A DNA stretch of 64,000 nt from Chlorokybus atmophyticus. Taxonomy: Eukaryota; Streptophyta; Chlorokybophyceae; Chlorokybales; Chlorokybaceae. Shown piece after piece: positions 9,970-25,735 of this stretch. The notes beneath the pieces were generated by a model. That model was not told where the DNA came from, did not search any database, and was given only the letters and a program-made list of their open reading frames with translations. Position numbers and translations under genes: made by a program. Location of the stretch: positions 521,378 to 585,377 of the forward strand of contig RHPI01002069.1 of NCBI GenBank assembly GCA_009103225.1. Direction: 5' to 3'. Within the stretch, counting starts at the first letter, position 1; every line of letters starts with the position of its first letter.

Positions 9970-10809
9970 CTGCCCAAGAATATAAGCCGTCAATAGTTGA
10001 AGTTTGCAAGTGCACAAACACACAAGTTGTGCACTGCAAAAGTGTCAAAATCACTTGATTTTGTCTCGTCAAGTTTCAAGTGTGTTACGTGGAGTATACA
10101 GCTCAAACAAGAGCTCCCCACACAACTCTCAACTAGACACTTGCTTAGAAACAAACCGCACGCGAATTCACGCGGCGGTTCACAAGTTACAGCTTGTCAA
10201 AGTTTGCACTTTGTACAACTCAACTCAACCCACAATTGTAATTGACACACAGGGTGCCAAATCTCGTTGAATCAACCCTACAGGGTGATATCAGCGAGTT
10301 GTGAGTTGTGAGTCTGACTCTGGCCGCACAGAATGACTCTGGCGGCCTCACCGCACTGACTGGCGGTAACGACAGCCGATGTTGCCACCGGACTGTCTCA
10401 CAAGGGGGGTCAAACCCTTTACACCACCACGAATCCACGTGGTGGCCAGCACAAGCACACACAAGTGGTTATATATATATAAATCACTATGTGATGTGCT
10501 GGGCATGCAATACTGAGGGGGAAGGCTGCCTGAGTGGCCGCCTCCCCTACACGCAAGCTAACAAGCTCGGCTAGGCTAGGGCAGGGCAAGCTAGGCTATG
10601 CAAGGCAAGGCAAGGCAGGGCTAGGTAACTAGCCTACACCAGCAACAGCGTTTTAATAATAACAACAACAACAACAACTACCACCTAATAACTACCACTA
10701 GTTGCCGCCGCTGCAGTCGCCTGCCGCCTGCTGCCGCAGTCGCCTGCCGCCTGCCGCCGCAGTCGCCTGCCGCCTGCCGCCGCCCCTTCCACAGGCTCTT
10801 CACGCCCGT
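9970..10809 (-). other. Untranslated leader of the chromovirus
   Basis: About 840 bp between the primer binding site and the gag ATG. It includes the repeats noted at 10568-10781 and a short (TA)n run near 10470. No frame longer than 90 codons shows protein-like content. It may carry packaging or dimerisation signals, but none can be recognised from sequence alone. Confidence 0.5.
10713..10781 (-). repeat. Three 23-bp direct repeats in the element leader
   Basis: The string GCAGTCGCCTGCCGCCTG starts at 10713, 10736 and 10759, a period of 23 bp, just inside the primer binding site. A second low-complexity tract of GGCTA/GGCAA units lies at about 10568-10625. Both are in the untranslated leader upstream of gag; no function can be assigned. 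Confidence 0.8.
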
Positions 10810-10821
10810 GCTCCGATACCA
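10810..10821 (-). other. Primer binding site, initiator tRNA-Met type
   Basis: Read on the minus strand, TGGTATCGGAGC begins one base inside the 5' LTR. It differs at one position from TGGTATCAGAGC, the common plant retrotransposon primer site complementary to the 3' end of initiator tRNA-Met. The position next to the LTR fits the start of minus-strand DNA synthesis. Confidence 0.85.
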
Positions 10822-10822
10822 A

Positions 10823-11168
10823 TGTAAAGAGACTAGAGGGGGTGTGCCCCCTCCTCCCTTTAATCCCCTACCCCAACACCACCACCAGCCACGACGCCAC
10901 CGCCGCCGCCGCCAGGGGAATCTGCCGGAGCAGAAGATCCCCTGGCTATGGCGGCCGCTGCGTTAGCAGCGCCGCCATACGGCTGATATCGACATGAGAC
11001 TCATGTCTCATGTCGATATCAGTGTTACAATTAAGTAACACTACATTAGGGCCTTAACGCTAGGTTAACGGCCCTAATATGGCTTAATAGACTGTATAAT
11101 CCCGTTGGGACCCTTATTTAATCCTAAATAAGGGCGGGGAACCTCTATGGAGGTAGCACACCGTTACA
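10823..11168 (-). repeat. 5' LTR of the chromovirus (346 bp)
   Basis: Near-identical partner of 4263-4608 and, on the minus strand, the promoter-bearing copy. It keeps the same chain of hairpins, with the longest stem at 10984-11021. The two substitutions fall in or near the fourth hairpin, where one base pair of the 11-bp stem is lost in this copy. Confidence 0.95.
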
Positions 11169-11173
11169 GCAAG
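11169..11173. repeat. Target-site duplication, right copy (GCAAG)
   Basis: Exact copy of 4258-4262 immediately outside the right LTR, marking the other side of the insertion. Confidence 0.93.
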
Positions 11174-12385
11174 CCTTATGCTCAGCAACATCATGCAAAC
11201 ACATGCCCCATAACAACTTATATGTGACACATGCCCCACATTCTATATGATTAGTAAAAAGCTTTGTAGCAATGTGCTGCACCAAGCATGCCATTAATGC
11301 ATAATTCGTGATCATAAAATGCCATTATGCGTGATCGACATATGACTCACATGCATTATGACCACTGCATAAACAAGTTTCATTAATTAAATAAAGCAAC
11401 TTAGATTAATTTGGGTGGGCAACTCATACCATTTCATATTTAAGGCAAGTTTAGAACTTCAATGTGCATAATTTTCTCATATGTATCGAGCATTATGCTT
11501 CGTTACTTGTACGTTTATACTTGCGATGTTCAACCCCTTGTCATGTAGTGCTGCTTCTCCTTCACGCCCCTCCCACTAACTCGCATACCCGATCAATAGA
11601 CTCAAAGCAACCAGGCAAAAGCAAGTAATGCAATATGGACATGTGAGCAGGAGTTGAGAGTGCAGCATTAACATGCAGTCAACATGTGAGGGGTTCGCTA
11701 ACAGGTCAAACATCAAGTTTGCCAGTTTGTGAGAGCCAACAACAAAAAAATACAAGCAGGTCACCGCCAGGACGATGCGGGATCTTCGTTACAGCTTTAG
11801 CAGATGTTGCTGCTTTAATGCACGATGATGTTGTGTAGTGGTTAAGAGCTTGAGTTGGCATGGATTCAGAAGCACTTGTGTGATGTAGTGATAGCCCACA
11901 AATTCGTGCGCTTCTGTGTAACACTTCATATAATAGGTAGTATGAACGTCGAAATAGGGGTTGAGGGGTTCGGGGCAGCAAACAAGCAGGTAACCAGCAT
12001 ATGGTATCATAGGACATGCATAGTGGACACACGAAGTAGACAAGTAGGCTAGCAAAGCAAAGCATTATGCAGCATGTTAGCCAACAAGTCAGCCATCACA
12101 ACAATGGCATGCTAGTCCCGGAATGATGCATACACATGGTGCACATTAGATGGTTGGTGGGAGGCATCATCACTGATATTGTTTATTTTACGTCGACGTC
12201 AAGGTCAACCTCTGATTGGTGCCTGTGAGCGGGCTTTGCAAGCAAGCGTGGTTTGCCATGATGACACGGTGCGTCATGGGCGTGCAGGAAGGTGGTGTCA
12301 ACAGCGGCGAAGTGTGCGCGTATGAATAAGCCGTTATATGTATAGGAGCAATGTACAAAATCAGTTACAGTAGTTGTGAGAGTAC
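11174..12385. other. Intergenic stretch, AT-rich, no gene seen
   Basis: Sequence between the retrotransposon and the 3' end of MCM6. No frame shows recognisable content. The part next to 12386 is the probable 3' untranslated region of MCM6, with a TGTAA motif on the minus strand at about 12366-12370, close behind the stop. Confidence 0.5.
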
Positions 12386-16880
<4,495 letters not shown>

Positions 16881-17121
16881 GGTAGCCTACACCAGACCCG
16901 ACACTGCACGTTTTTGGCGGGAAAACACTGGCACCTCTAACAGCATTTATGCAACACACTGTGCTAACGCCAACGATTTGCGTTCAAGCCATAGACACGG
17001 GTTCATGTAAGCAAGGACCTGCGTCCATGCTTATAGCCGACACATCCGTCAGCTTGCTTAGTGGCGGGAAACCCGCCCGGGTTAAGAGCACTGATAACAG
17101 CTGCTGCAGCTCGTTGTCGGC
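16881..17121. promoter_or_regulatory. Shared divergent promoter, MCM6 / AASDH
   Basis: Only 241 bp separate the two start codons, so both promoters and both 5' untranslated regions must lie here. The sequence contains TTTTGGCGGGAAAA (about 16912-16925) and a second GGCGGGAAA near 17062-17070, both close to E2F/DP binding sites, which are typical of S-phase genes such as MCM subunits. Factor binding is inferred, not shown. Confidence 0.65.
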
Positions 17122-20100
17122 ATGGCCGACGGTGGCGACGGGGGGCTGGTGGACCTCTTCGAGGCGGTGGCGAGGTTGCGGTGGAGACACAGGGCTGTGG
17201 TTCAGGTAGACACGGAAAGCGAAGCTGCGGCGCAGGGGGATGACTGGAGCTACGCTGACCTGCACAGCTGGGTGCAGGCGCTCGTGGCGCCTGTCATTGC
17301 ACACGTGGAGCAGTGGAGACAGCGGAGGAAAGACAAGAAGGTGGATCCGGATGATGTGGATGTGCCCATTGTCGGCGTCCACCTGCCGCCGTCGCCCGTC
17401 TACCTCGCTGCGGTCCTCGCTGTCCTTGCCGCCGGCGCCGCCTTCATGCCCTTAGACATGCTGCTGTAAGGATTGCACTCATACTGCATTTGTACAATTG
17501 TGTTACGCCAATAGCACAGCAAAAAGCAGGACAGTTTGACAGCATTTTCTCAATCTAGCCTTTGCATGTGTGTTGAAGCATGTGTGGAGACCGGCAGCCG
17601 GTTAGCTTCTGCAGTGCATGCTGCAAGCTACGCCATCATGTCACTTCATGCATGCTGCTGTTTAGCTCTTGCACGCAAGTGGGCAGAGTCTCACTGCTGT
17701 TCTGTTGTCGTGCTTATAGGCCGGCGGGTCGCCTAAGGACAATCGTCACGCATGCACAGCCATGTTTACTTCTCTCTAAGACGACGCTATCCATGCATTG
17801 GTTGGCCGGGGAAGCAATCCCAGTGTTGCTAGTGGAGTCAGTGGTTGTAGACAGTATACCAGCGAATCCTCCCACCCGGCGCTTGGTTCAAGCTGACAGT
17901 GTTGCAGCTGAGCGGAAGTTCTGCTATGTGCTATACACTTCGGGATCCACAGGCATCCCGAAAGGCGTGTGTGGCACGGAGATTGGCCTTGTCGAGCGCT
18001 GCCTCTGGATGCATAAGACGTTTCCTTATCAGAGTGGCGATGTCTGCTGTTTCAAGACGGCCATTGGCTTTGTTGACCACTTGGCGGAGGTGAGACCCAA
18101 GTCTTGGTGGTGTTGGTTAACCCACGCAACTGACCTAATCAACAATTGTTGTGCAGGCATTTGCACCTCTTCTGGCTGGAGTGCCTGTCGTTGCCATCTC
18201 AGCTCCATTGACCGGTCCACATACCGCGGACTTGTTGCATGTTTTCAAGGCACGTATGTTTCTGGCTGTCCACAGCCAAGCTGCTTGCTCACTACTGTCA
18301 TACCTGCAAATCAAAGCTAACAGCTGGCAGCAGTTTTGACTGGGCAACTGCATCAACCGCAATTACGTGTGCAGGAATGGCAAGTCACGCATCTGACGAC
18401 AGTACCGTCGCTATTGAGAGTGTTGCTCCCGTACCTGACAGCCGCGCCCAAGCTGAGATTCATCGCCAGCAGTGGCGAGCCTCTCACGTGGGGCCTAGCA
18501 CAAGCAGTACAGGATGTTTTACCAGGCGCAACGCTTGTCAACATATATGGCTCAACTGAGGTATATGGCCTTGTGTGAGAAGTCAGCGCCCATCACAATC
18601 AACGCTCTTTCTTCACTTCATATCCCCCATGCAGCATGCTGGTCGCTTATTTGTGTGTCTTGTTGCAGGTTGCTGGGGACTGCAGCTACTTTGAAGTTTG
18701 CCCGTCCAACCAAGGGGGAAGTGATAACGAGTACGTTCCAATTGGTCGACCCCTTGCAAACTTCCGTTTGCATGTGCTGGATGAGCGTCAACAACCCCCA
18801 CACACAGGCACGGTCAGACACAGGCTTAGACAAGTGACAGGAGCCAGGAGCTGAAGCCTCGGACAACGATTGATTGCAACCGCTGTTGTGCAGGCAGGTA
18901 CTCTTTATGTCGAGGGCCCTGGCGTTGGTGCAGGATACTTGCGACTGCCTGAAGAGACCCCTGCCAAGTTCGTTGTGGCTGATAAGTGCCATCATCACCA
19001 ACGTCTATATGCAACTGGCGACATTGTTCGCTGGACAGACGCGGGCCTGTGCTTCATTGGCCGTGAAGACTTGCAGGTGCTTGTGCTTGATTCTGCACTC
19101 CTTCTTGTAGGTGCATCATGTAGGTGTTTGCTGCACCGCAGCATGGGAGTTGTGCCTTGTTGGTAGTACCCCTTGACTGCACTCAAGGTTGCGCAGGTCA
19201 AAGTGAGAGGCGTGAGAGTGGACCTATCTGAGATTGAGATCATATTAGGTCGCCACCCTGGTGTGGCAGAAGTGGCAGTGCGACATTGGACGAATGGAAT
19301 TGATGCTCGCATAGCAGCTTACGTTGTCCCCAGAGGCAATGATGCAGCTGTCAATGTGAGACTGCCAAGAGCACTTGTCAAGTCTGCTGAGGACAACCTG
19401 CCTGCAGCCGCTGTACCTGCTGCCGTTGTATTGCTGTCTGAGTTGCCGCGCACGCCAGCAGGAAAGCTTGATCGCATCGCGCTGCCTGAGGTGCGTTGGG
19501 CAGAACATATAGCATTTGCTGACAGTTTCAATGGAGCGGCGGCCAGCGCAAATGAAGCAGTCAATAAAGTGATTCAAGTCTTTTCGCGTGTTCTGGCATG
19601 CAACATGCACCCAGATAGCGACTTTTTTGCAGCGGGCGGCAGCTCTATCACGGCTGCGCTTGCAGCGCATGAATTGCACATCGACCTTCACGCCCTTTAT
19701 GAACGGCCAACAGCACGCTTGCTTGCTGCCGCGAGAGAGAACAGATACCGACCAACAAGAGTCCCACAAGCAATCGAGTTGAAGCAGCCGCAAGCCAAAC
19801 GACAGAAAACTGCCAAGCATCCGCGCTTGCCTGCACCGCTTACGAATGCTGAAGCCACGCAAGTTGACACAAGGGGCATGCAGTGGCAGTATGCCTTCAC
19901 ACGCAGCAATGGCGTACGCATGTTGAAGCCTGAAGCTTCACTTGCACCAATGGACCCCATTGGGACTGAAACACCTCACTGCTTTGAGCCACAGTGGGCT
20001 ATTGACCTACAGCAGTGTGTGGATGCTTCACCGCTGATATTGGCAACAGGAAATGAGAGTTGGCGTGTTTTTATCGGATCTCATGCCCACAAATTTGCCT

Positions 20101-21320
20101 GCATTGATGGGGCTACAGGGAGAGAAGTCTGGGTGACCGATATTGGGGGGAGAGTTGAGTCTTCAGCAACTGTTACAGCTGATGGCCTGCAGGTTGGTCA
20201 GAACTGAGGACTCCCTTTTTGCATGCATCCTTTACTACGCATTGCATTGGTGCACATGTGCTGCTACTCATAGTTGAGTTCTGCATCAGGTTGTCTTTGG
20301 ATGCTACGACTTCAGGGTGTACTTCTTATCCGTTGATACTGGAGCTATCTTAGGCCGTTTTATCACCCAAGGGGAAGTCAAATGTTCACCAGCGATTTCG
20401 TGGAATGGCATTGCATGGTGAGTGATGTTGTTAGCCTCCATCTTACCTCACATGCTAAAGCGGGCAGTGTTTTATACATCTGTCCTCAACAGTCTCTCTT
20501 TGCACAGGTGTGGCTCACATGATCATTGTATCTACGCCATACATCCTGAGACCTATCAATGCATATGGCAGCACCGGTACGGAGGCAGCGTGTTGGCTTC
20601 CCCAGTGTTTGACGAGCGCCGTAGACAGGTTTACATCACTGCACAAGATGGATGCATCCAGGCGTTGGAGGAAAACATTGATGGCGTCCGCATTCTTTGG
20701 ACGAGCCGAGCTGATGCGCCCATCTTCTCCACTCCTGCAATCGACAGCAAAACAGGCACGCTGTTCGTTGCCTGTGTCAATGCACAGGTTCTGGCGCTGT
20801 CCCAGGCGGGGGAAGTGTTGTGGAAGGTATCAGACTTTCCATTTGTTTGCATCGCACATACTCCTGTGCACCCTTGACAAGCCTGTTCATGCATTTTTAT
20901 ACAACTGCTTGTCTGCAGATGGAGGTGGGTGGCCCCGTCTTTGGCGGATTGACCAAGCATTTTGAAGTCCTCCTGGCTCCGTGTGCAGATGGCAAGCTAT
21001 ATGTGCTGTGCATGCGCACTGGTCGCCAGCTTTGGCGACATACCTTCACCGCATCGGTGGTGATGTCTCCTTGTGTTGTACACATTAGCGATGAGCAACA
21101 TGCGACAACAGAGCTCGCACTGGTTGCCTCATCTGATGGGCTGTTGTCGCTGCTTGATGTCAGCAAATGTATGGGCACTTTATCTCAAAAGGAGAGCTTG
21201 CAGACCGTTATGGCGCAATGGAAGTTGCCAGGGCCGGTTTTCTCCTCACCGGTGTTGTTTCGCAACTTTGCGGTTGTCGGATGCAGAGACAACTACGTTC
21301 ACTGCCTGAGACTGAACTGA
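17122..21320 (+). CDS. AASDH: AASDH-like protein: adenylation domain, carrier domain, PQQ-type beta-propeller
   Basis: About 1,054 residues in ten exons: 17122-17465, 17720-18089, 18157-18249, 18375-18560, 18669-18812, 18894-19076, 19197-20192, 20290-20417, 20508-20826 and 20919-21320. The N-terminal half is an acyl-adenylating enzyme with YTSGSTGIPKG near 187-197, YGSTE, YATGDIVRW and the catalytic PAGK Lys near 530. Next comes a phosphopantetheine carrier with GGSSI (Ser near 590), then PQQ-like repeats with segments such as GATGREVWV and YDFRVYFLSVDTG. This matches ACSF4/AASDH (1,098 residues in human), once proposed to act in lysine catabolism but of unsettled substrate. The join after exon 3 needs a GC donor (AAG|GCACGT) to keep phase and the conserved VTHLTTVPSLL. 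It needs a phosphopantetheinyl transferase for activity. The start is the first ATG after the short divergent promoter. Confidence 0.93.
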
Positions 21321-23039
21321 GGCCATGTTGAGGCACCACACGGCCATTGTGGTCTTGTCAGCTGACAGATCGCGCATCAAGACTAAAGGTGCGTGAACTT
21401 GATGGACTGCGTTGTTGACGACATCATACCACCATAACATGTTGCTGTGTTGCTCACTGGTACATGCAGGCGCGACACATTAATGGTGTAAGACCAAGGC
21501 CCGCACATCATCACATTCTGAGGAAGAGTCCGCTTTTTCTGTCGGTGTCCTGCAACCAGCACTTGGGAGTGTCCCTGATCTGCCATGCGTACTCAGGCCT
21601 AAGGTCAAGGCTTGTGCATGGTACGCACAAAGAGTAGTTAGTACTACGGCGTTCATTGCTTGGGGTGAGAGGGCCTTAAACCCCATCACCAAGTTTCTGC
21701 CTGCACAGGCTGTGTCGCTCTGAGCAGTATGCCACGTCAATGGCTGACGAGCCTTGGGTGATTGCTCAAGCAAGCAGTTTTTCGTTATGAACAGGTCAGT
21801 CATCATGGGCAGACGTCTGCAAGTCTCCAGCTGCATGTGCCAAGGGCTGTAAGCAGCTGCGCTTCTGACTGACCGCTGCAAATCAGCTGATGCCAGTGCA
21901 CACCAGCTCCTTTTTTGCTTATGCGACTCCTTCACCTGCCATCATTTCAAGTGCCCAACCGTCTTCTTCCATCCTCATCAGCATTCACGTAATGACAACG
22001 TGGCAACAGCATACCTTGCATTGGATGCCCGTTGCTGGCCAGCGCTCCCAAACAGGATGAGCTTATGTGAGGAGGAGTCTCAGTGATGTAATTGAAGCCC
22101 ATGGCTGTGCCATTCGGGCGTGCACACCATGGTTTCCTTTAGTGTTGTGCATAATGCGTCATCAAGGCAACCATCAGGCTTGCGTGGCTGTCTTAGTTAT
22201 GCGCTGCTGCATTGCTGGAGTAGAAGTTTTCGTATTGGACGGTTACAAACTTGCGGGCAGCTGTATGGCAGCTTTGTTGGGGTACTAATTAGTAATGGAA
22301 ATTGTGAGACCAGTTTGTTTGCGTAGTGTACCTAGCTTTTCAAGATCATGCTAGCAATATGGTGCTCGCAATGATGTAGTGCTACAGCAGGGTCAGTACT
22401 TGTGGCTCAGCAGCTGGGAAGCCAGCCTCCTGTGGACTTAATGCCCCATAGTTTTCCGTGCAGCAGTCAAGATTGCGATGGTGTGTGTTGCACTGTCGTG
22501 GGGGGTTGCAAGCCGCCGAGCCAATGATGCAAGTACTTATTGTTGTGCTCACTGATGAATGCACTACATGTGCATCAAGGTTACCATAGAGCAACTGAAT
22601 GCTGGTCTGGACCCTCAATGTATTTCAGATTGTTGTGGTTTGGTGGTCGCGAGAGAGAGAGGATATGCCGTGTACATGTATGATGTTGTGGTGCGGTGTG
22701 GTGTGGTGTACACAAGGGATATGCTGCTGTGCCAGCATGCATGCTGTGTCCGCACATCCCATGTACATGTGGACTTACAGTAGTGGTTCCCTCTCTCTCG
22801 TTCTATGTTGCTTGTGGCTTGCACCTTCGTACCTCAGCTTTATGCAGGAAATTGAAAGGAAGCAAGAGTGCCTGCTCAAGTCTTGAACACCGGTCTCACT
22901 AACAGTGTGCTGCCAGTCAATGTGCTGAATGTGCGACCACTTCTCTTTGTGGGCTATATGCTGTACATGGCCTAGTACATGACGAGCTAAACTAGCTTAT
23001 GAACAACCTAAGGCTGCACCATTCAACACCTCTTGCAAG
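21321..23039. other. Convergent intergenic region, no gene seen
   Basis: About 1.7 kb between the 3' ends of AASDH and the SLH-like gene. The longest frame, 151 codons on the minus strand at 21480-21935, has no recognisable motif. Both 3' untranslated regions should lie here. A purine-rich GAGAGAGAGG run occurs near 22650. Confidence 0.5.
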
Positions 23040-25735
23040 TTACCCTGCTTGCCCTCCACCTCGTCTGAACGATTGCGAAATGCGAGCGCTGCCGTCCCTG
23101 AATGAGGCAGATACCGCTGCTGTGCTGGACAGCAGATGATACCTCAGCCATAAGAAGGCTGACAAGATTGTGCTCCTTATGCGTGCAGTGTTGGCTGCTG
23201 TTCCGATTGTAATGTAGTCCACAACACCGGAAAATGCGCGGCCAACATCTGAAGCAGACCGTTGCACCGTGGAGTCTGCCTTTGCAAAGGTCTGTGAGCG
23301 ACCTGATGCCTCAGGCCGCTCATCGCGTGCCGCAGATGCGGGCTTATTCACTTCACTTGCTGTCCTGATGCCTTCCGGAGAAGAGACTTGCCGACCAACC
23401 GTGTTGGTTGCGGCTTCTCTACCTGTGGCAAAGGTAATAGGGTGAACATCACTTACTGCATCATCAACAGTGCATGAAACTGAACAATTGATCACTGACT
23501 TGGAGAGATAGCAGCTTCAGTTGCGCGCGTAGCTGCCTCCGCCTTTGTTGCGGAAGCCAGCCTTTCCGCTGCCTCGGCCTGCTTCACAGCAGCGCCATCA
23601 GCGGCAGCACCGGAGATGAGAGTGGTGGCGGCTTGGCTGACAGTCACAGCTTTTTTGGGTTGTAGCCTCCTCGTGTAGCCTGTGCGCACAGACTGAGATG
23701 TTGCGAGGACACGCGCATCCAACGCAAAGCTTTGTCTATACAGAGTGCTGTTGCACAGGTGGCTAGTTATTTAACACTTACCAAATGTGCGTATAATGGC
23801 GCTCTGATCATCGTAGTCAAAGTCACGCAGAATGGCAGGAAGCGCCTCCTCACTGATCTCATGTGCATCTGCAAACCCCCAACGCTTCTGCACATCCTGT
23901 TACAAGCAGGCTGTCATCCACACCGAAAAGTATGTCGCACAGAACCGCAACTTGCTGACCAACAAACTACTGTTCCTACATTTTTGATCGCTGCCGGCAG
24001 GCTGCGGTGGTCCAGCGCATTTTTCCACTGCAGCATCTCTTCCCGTGTCAGATAGCTGCCACAACCACCATGCATTACCTTGGTTTAGGCATGAAGTACA
24101 ACTGCAAGTTGTGTACCTCCCGACACGTGCTGCTTGTTGACCATTCAAAACACTTAGGACATCACGCCAAACACGCAACAACACACAGACATGCTGGTCT
24201 TGCTTGCACCAACTGTCTGGTATCTACCTGTCTGGTCGGAAGTACATTGACTCCTGCTTGGTGCTCCCGTCAAGTTGGCTGGGTATAAGTCCAGCTTCAG
24301 CCAGCCCTGCACCCACACACTACATTGATGCAATCCCAGTACTGTAAGCACAGTCAAGTCCTACCCTTGTCAGTTGACCGCACCCTGTATGACTGGGAAA
24401 TCCGGGTCACTGATATGAACGTCCCTGAAAGCAATCGGGCTGCTCGCGGCTGTGGCTGGACTTGCTGGGAGTATGCGCTTGGAGAGCTGTCCCCTGCATG
24501 AAAGGTGGGTTGACACTCACCCAGCATTTGAGACAATTCACAATGCATGCAACTGAACTCCACTAAGTGATGACGACATTCACATGTGCATCACTCACAA
24601 CAACAACGTACTTATACAGCGTGTTGCTGGCTGAGAGCAACCATCGTGCATAATTGCGACGCGTGCACATGCTGGTAGCATCCACTCCGTTGTCCATCAT
24701 CTGCGAGAAGGTGTGAGACATCACACCTGTCACTTCTGCCAGCACGCTCAACATCAAGCGTCCTCACCCCAATGGCCTTGAGCAGCGATACAGCGTTTTT
24801 GTGAATGGCGTCCTTGTCGGTTTCCGCAGCGAGTTGCTGCATGTGTTCCAGCTGCGTGGCCTCGCGATGCGCAACAAAGGGTAACGTTCTGGCAGCTGCA
24901 GACAGCGGCCCGGAAACCGCTCTTGGCACAACTATCCTGCCTTGCTCTGCGACGAAGCAACATCAAGTTTGCCATGCTGTTCATTGTCGATGTGAAGTCG
25001 CATAGCAAAGCATAAGCATGCAATGCTGCATTGGTCGACAAGAAGCAAACGCACAACTTCTCGTACGTGCTGATCTGGCCAGCACAAGTGTGAGCGCAAC
25101 TCCAGCGGTCACAAAGATGGCAGCTGCAGCAGCTCGCAACACTGACCAAACAAGCTGTCAGTGCCCGCAACATTACAGCTGGCGATCAGACATTGTGACA
25201 TGCATTGCACGTGCATTTACCAAGTTTGAATGGAGTTCCTGGTGTCGGCACTATGGCAAGCAACATGTTGCGTCAGTATGCTGGTTAACTACATCAGCCA
25301 TGTAACAATCTGCACTCGCTAAAGTGTGAATTGGAAAAACACACCTGCGCGGCCGTCCCAATCAACTGAGTAGTCAGCTGTCTGAGTCCAGTCTGTACTA
25401 ATCAGCGCTTGAGAAGGCTTCTCATCCTCATCAAAACCTAGTCCCAGGCCAAATGGCGCGCCGACAAGGGGAGAGGTTGCTTCAGGTGGTGTATCGTTGC
25501 CGTGTGCATCGCGATCACTGTTGCTGCCAGCCGACGACTGTTGCTCGACTTCAACAGGTGGATGACTTTGTCTGTCTGAGCCTGTGCTGTGAACCATTTG
25601 TAGTGGTTGCTGCCGTCGTCTGGCAAGGCTTGGCCGCGCATGCGGTTTGTGCCATGGTCTGTATATGCTTCGACAGGTGAACACCGCCGGTGATGGATGC
25701 AAGCTTCGTAGTGCCAGCAGCTGAGAACACACCAT
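23040..25735 (-). CDS. SLH-domain-like plastid membrane protein (plant-type)
   Basis: About 560 residues in ten exons: 25345-25735, 25067-25141, 24768-24946, 24599-24700, 24384-24486, 24228-24306, 23980-24055, 23782-23896, 23500-23679 and 23040-23422. The start gives an Arg/Ser/His-rich N-terminus without acids, a likely chloroplast transit peptide. One membrane segment follows in exon 2 (AAAIFVTAGVALTLVLA). Three S-layer-homology-like segments come next: CTRRNYARWLL, then FRDVHISDPDFPVIQ with LAEAGLIPSQL, then YLTREEMLQW with LQPKKAVTVSQAA. The order matches plant SLH-domain proteins of the At5g23890/At5g52410 type. The tail is an Ala/Glu/Lys-rich helix and a divergent C-terminus. In bacteria SLH domains bind cell-wall polymers; the plastid role is unknown, perhaps an envelope relic. 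The acceptor of exon 5 is ambiguous by seven bases. Confidence 0.85.

Larger units (their letters stand above)
4263..11168 (-). mobile_element. Complete Ty3/gypsy LTR retrotransposon, chromovirus type
   Basis: A full-length element of 6,906 bp, transcribed from the minus strand. It has two 346-bp LTRs, a primer binding site, gag, pol (protease, reverse transcriptase, RNase H, integrase), a chromodomain and a polypurine tract. The flanking direct repeat GCAAG (4258-4262 and 11169-11173) is the 5-bp target-site duplication. By eye the LTRs differ at only two positions (near 4484 and 4499), so the insertion is young. Domain order PR-RT-RH-INT-chromodomain is that of chromoviruses, whose chromodomain is thought to steer integration to marked chromatin. 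Two features would affect expression: an in-frame UAG between gag and pol, and a frame change before the chromodomain. It lies between two minus-strand host genes and interrupts neither. Confidence 0.95.

Noticed and set aside
10468-10482. TATATATATATA run as retrotransposon promoter
   Set aside because: It lies in the leader downstream of the 5' LTR in the direction of transcription, where a promoter for genomic RNA would not sit.
23040-23495. Separate small minus-strand gene starting at 23495
   Set aside because: The frame joins in phase to 23500-23679 through consensus splice sites and is the last exon of the SLH-like gene; the apparent Met is intronic.
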